The notes beneath the pieces are model-generated. The model saw only the letters and a program-made list of their open reading frames with translations. It did no database searches and had not been told where the DNA came from. A stretch of DNA of 64,000 nt from Dallia pectoralis (lineage: Eukaryota; Chordata; Actinopteri; Esociformes; Umbridae), in the NCBI GenBank assembly GCA_029465975.1, contig CM055761.1, positions 10,342,529-10,406,528 of the forward strand, given 5' to 3'. Position numbers and translations under genes: made by a program. Shown here piece by piece: positions 62,480-64,000 of the stretch (position 1 is the stretch's first letter; the number at the start of each line of letters is the position of its first letter).

Positions 62480-63473
62480 TAGAGAGTATAATTCTACTTA
62501 CCATTACAGCATCAGATCATCTACTGTGTTATTATCTGAATTAAATGCATTACAATGAATTATGAAATAAAACATTTTACTAAAATAGTATGTAGGCCTA
62601 TTTATGGTCTTGTAACCATAAAAAAACATAAAAAATCGAATAAATGAAAATCCATCAAATATGTCCTATTTTGATGTAGTGCTAAAACATTTTAGATCAC
62701 AAGCGACGTGCAATCAAATGATTTGCGCATGATTGGCCGATAAACTAATCTATTTATATGTATCTCTCGGCTCCACATCGGCACACAGTTTCAGTTGTTT
62801 GTGTCCTGAGCAGGACACGCAAACTAAACCGGTTGCACAGTGTTCATTAGTCTTGTTCAAGTGCACATGAGACAGCAGCAAACTAACCCGGTTGCACTGC
62901 GCACAGTGTTCATATAGATCGGACCAAAACCAGTCCAGTTTCATGCTCTTTCTGCCGTATGCGCCCCAGACTTACAGGCGCTTGACACAGAACTGATAAA
63001 TAATAATAAAAAATCAATGAATGGGCTGTATACATAGATGCAATTGGATGAATTCGTTCTGTTTATTTAGTGAAACATGTTTATTTATCAACTTACCTCT
63101 TTTTTCTAGTTCATTCAAATTCAACCAAGCCAGTCAATCTATTGTATATGTCTATCTATCAGTCTTTTGCCTGCGTATCGCCCATTCAACCATTGATGTC
63201 ATAAGCCCAGTGAGGTGATCGGTGTCTGGGTACCGCAATTAGAACGCCCAGCGGCGTGGGATTTTGGCGACAGGACCGCAGTTTAGCTATCAAACACATC
63301 TAAATAGTATTTTATATAGTGTTCGGTTTGTGATTTTGCAATTCTGAAAACGGGACATGGTAAAATGCACGTATTTAGGAAAAGTCATGATGGACGAGGG
63401 TGTAGCTTTTCAACATTATATATATTTTTTAATTACTAACTGCAACGCCCGCGGGCTGTTGGCGCTCCTAGTC
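62480..63473 (-). mobile_element. piggyBac element, copy 3 (5'-truncated)
   Basis: Similar to 37430-38599 along its length (shared blocks such as CATCAGATCATCTACTGTG, CAAGCGACGTGCAATCAAAT and GGTGTCTGGGTACCGCAATT). It ends GGGCTGTTGGCGCTCCTAGT, the same terminus, but here CATAA follows in place of TTAA. No transposase. Confidence 0.75.
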
Positions 63474-63639
63474 ATAAACCAAACATTAATATTTATATTA
63501 ACGCTATAACGAAGAAGACAAACGATCAGATATTAGAGTTGAATAGACAAAACGCTTTGAATACGTGGAAGATCCTCCCGATCACCACTGTGTCTTTGGC
63601 CGGTCCCATCTGGATCAGCAGGGACCGGCCAGCAGCGAG

Positions 63640-63715
63640 GCAAAGTCCTCGAGAATGAAAGAAAAGTTCTCGAGAATGAAAGAAAAGTTCTCGAGAATGA
63701 ACGTAAAGTTCTCGA
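63640..63715 (+). repeat. 21-bp tandem repeat
   Basis: Three and a half units of CTCGAGAATGAAAGAAAAGTT. One frame reads repeated 'KVLENER', a seven-residue pattern that could form a coiled coil. The frame is closed shortly upstream and ends at 63770, so I do not call a gene. Confidence 0.8.
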
Positions 63716-63867
63716 GTTGAGTGTTCGTTTTTTTTTTCTTCATGTCACCTCCGGGGCTCCGTAGAAACCAGTACATGATCACCAAAATTATTTTATGACA
63801 AAAAAATAAATATTGTTCAAACTTTTATTGGTTTAATAAATAAAAAAACAATAATGAAATATTGAAT

Positions 63868-64000
63868 TGGCTGCGTCCGAAATCGCGTACTTCCATACTT
63901 TATAGTATGCGAAAAACAGTATGCGAGCAGAGTAGTATGTCCGAAATCATAGTATTCAAAAAACAGTATGTGAAAAGCAGAGGTGTGGACTCGAGTCATG
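63868..64000. mobile_element. MITE-like sequence, cut by window end
   Basis: GGCTGCGTCCGAAATCGCGT then repeated short AGTATG blocks in both directions, a form I know from small fish DNA elements. Its right part is outside the window. Confidence 0.45.

Overview
The window looks like transposon-dense DNA of a ray-finned fish, most likely a teleost. The evidence is the set of families present: L2-, Rex1- and I/Nimb-type LINEs, a 5S-rRNA-derived SINE, a Tc1 element with the usual fish-type transposase, hAT, piggyBac, pogo and Harbinger pieces, chromodomain gypsy, copia and Gmr1-like LTR elements. I found no convincing host gene. Nearly every long open frame belongs to a mobile element. Several stretches (about 1.0-5.9, 7.4-8.4, 9.5-10.5, 21.1-22.0, 46.5-48.0, 48.8-50.7 and 61.5-62.3 kb) hold nothing I can identify. 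Layout: 0-1 kb has the 3' end of a non-autonomous LTR element and a solo-LTR-like repeat. 6.5-9.5 kb has a foldback element, a SINE tail and a non-autonomous hAT. 10.8-16.1 kb is one Rex1-like LINE split by a reversed non-autonomous LTR element (12.65-13.94 kb) and a reversed, chimeric L2 LINE (14.1-15.8 kb), followed by a minisatellite. 17.1-20.1 kb is an intron-containing hAT-type gene interrupted by a second hAT element with a perfect 8-bp target duplication. It is followed by a patchwork of two local copies and a 20-bp tandem array (20.26-21.07 kb). 22.5-24.3 kb is another non-autonomous LTR element. From 25.5 to 41.5 kb a decayed Gmr1-like LTR element (gag, integrase, then RT) is spread out by nested insertions: a copia element (26.6-33.3 kb) that itself contains a fresh L2 LINE (30.44-32.64 kb), and a pogo element (34.4-40.2 kb) that contains two opposed piggyBac copies and a SINE. 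42.0-46.5 kb has Tc1, Harbinger and I/Nimb LINE remains, and 48-48.8 kb has a hAT remnant. 50.67-55.05 kb is a three-LTR, two-body tandem of the non-autonomous element. 56.0-60.4 kb is a broken chromodomain gypsy element. 60.6-64 kb holds small repeats and a third piggyBac copy. The most interesting system is the non-autonomous LTR family, with five bodies in this window including the partial one at position 1. It carries one ORF with a short conserved core, then fast-changing tandem repeats built around an AAGATGGC/CGATGGC motif. In two diverged subfamilies and in the chromodomain gypsy element, the first 10-11 bases expected on the transcript (about 27-32 bp below a TATA-like box) are exactly complementary to the bases just after the 5' LTR. 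The sequences differ between families but the pairing is kept. This is the pattern expected for Tf1/sushi-type self-primed reverse transcription. It suggests that the non-autonomous elements use the machinery of chromodomain gypsy elements in trans. All domain calls come from reading motifs in the translated sequence; no database search was run.
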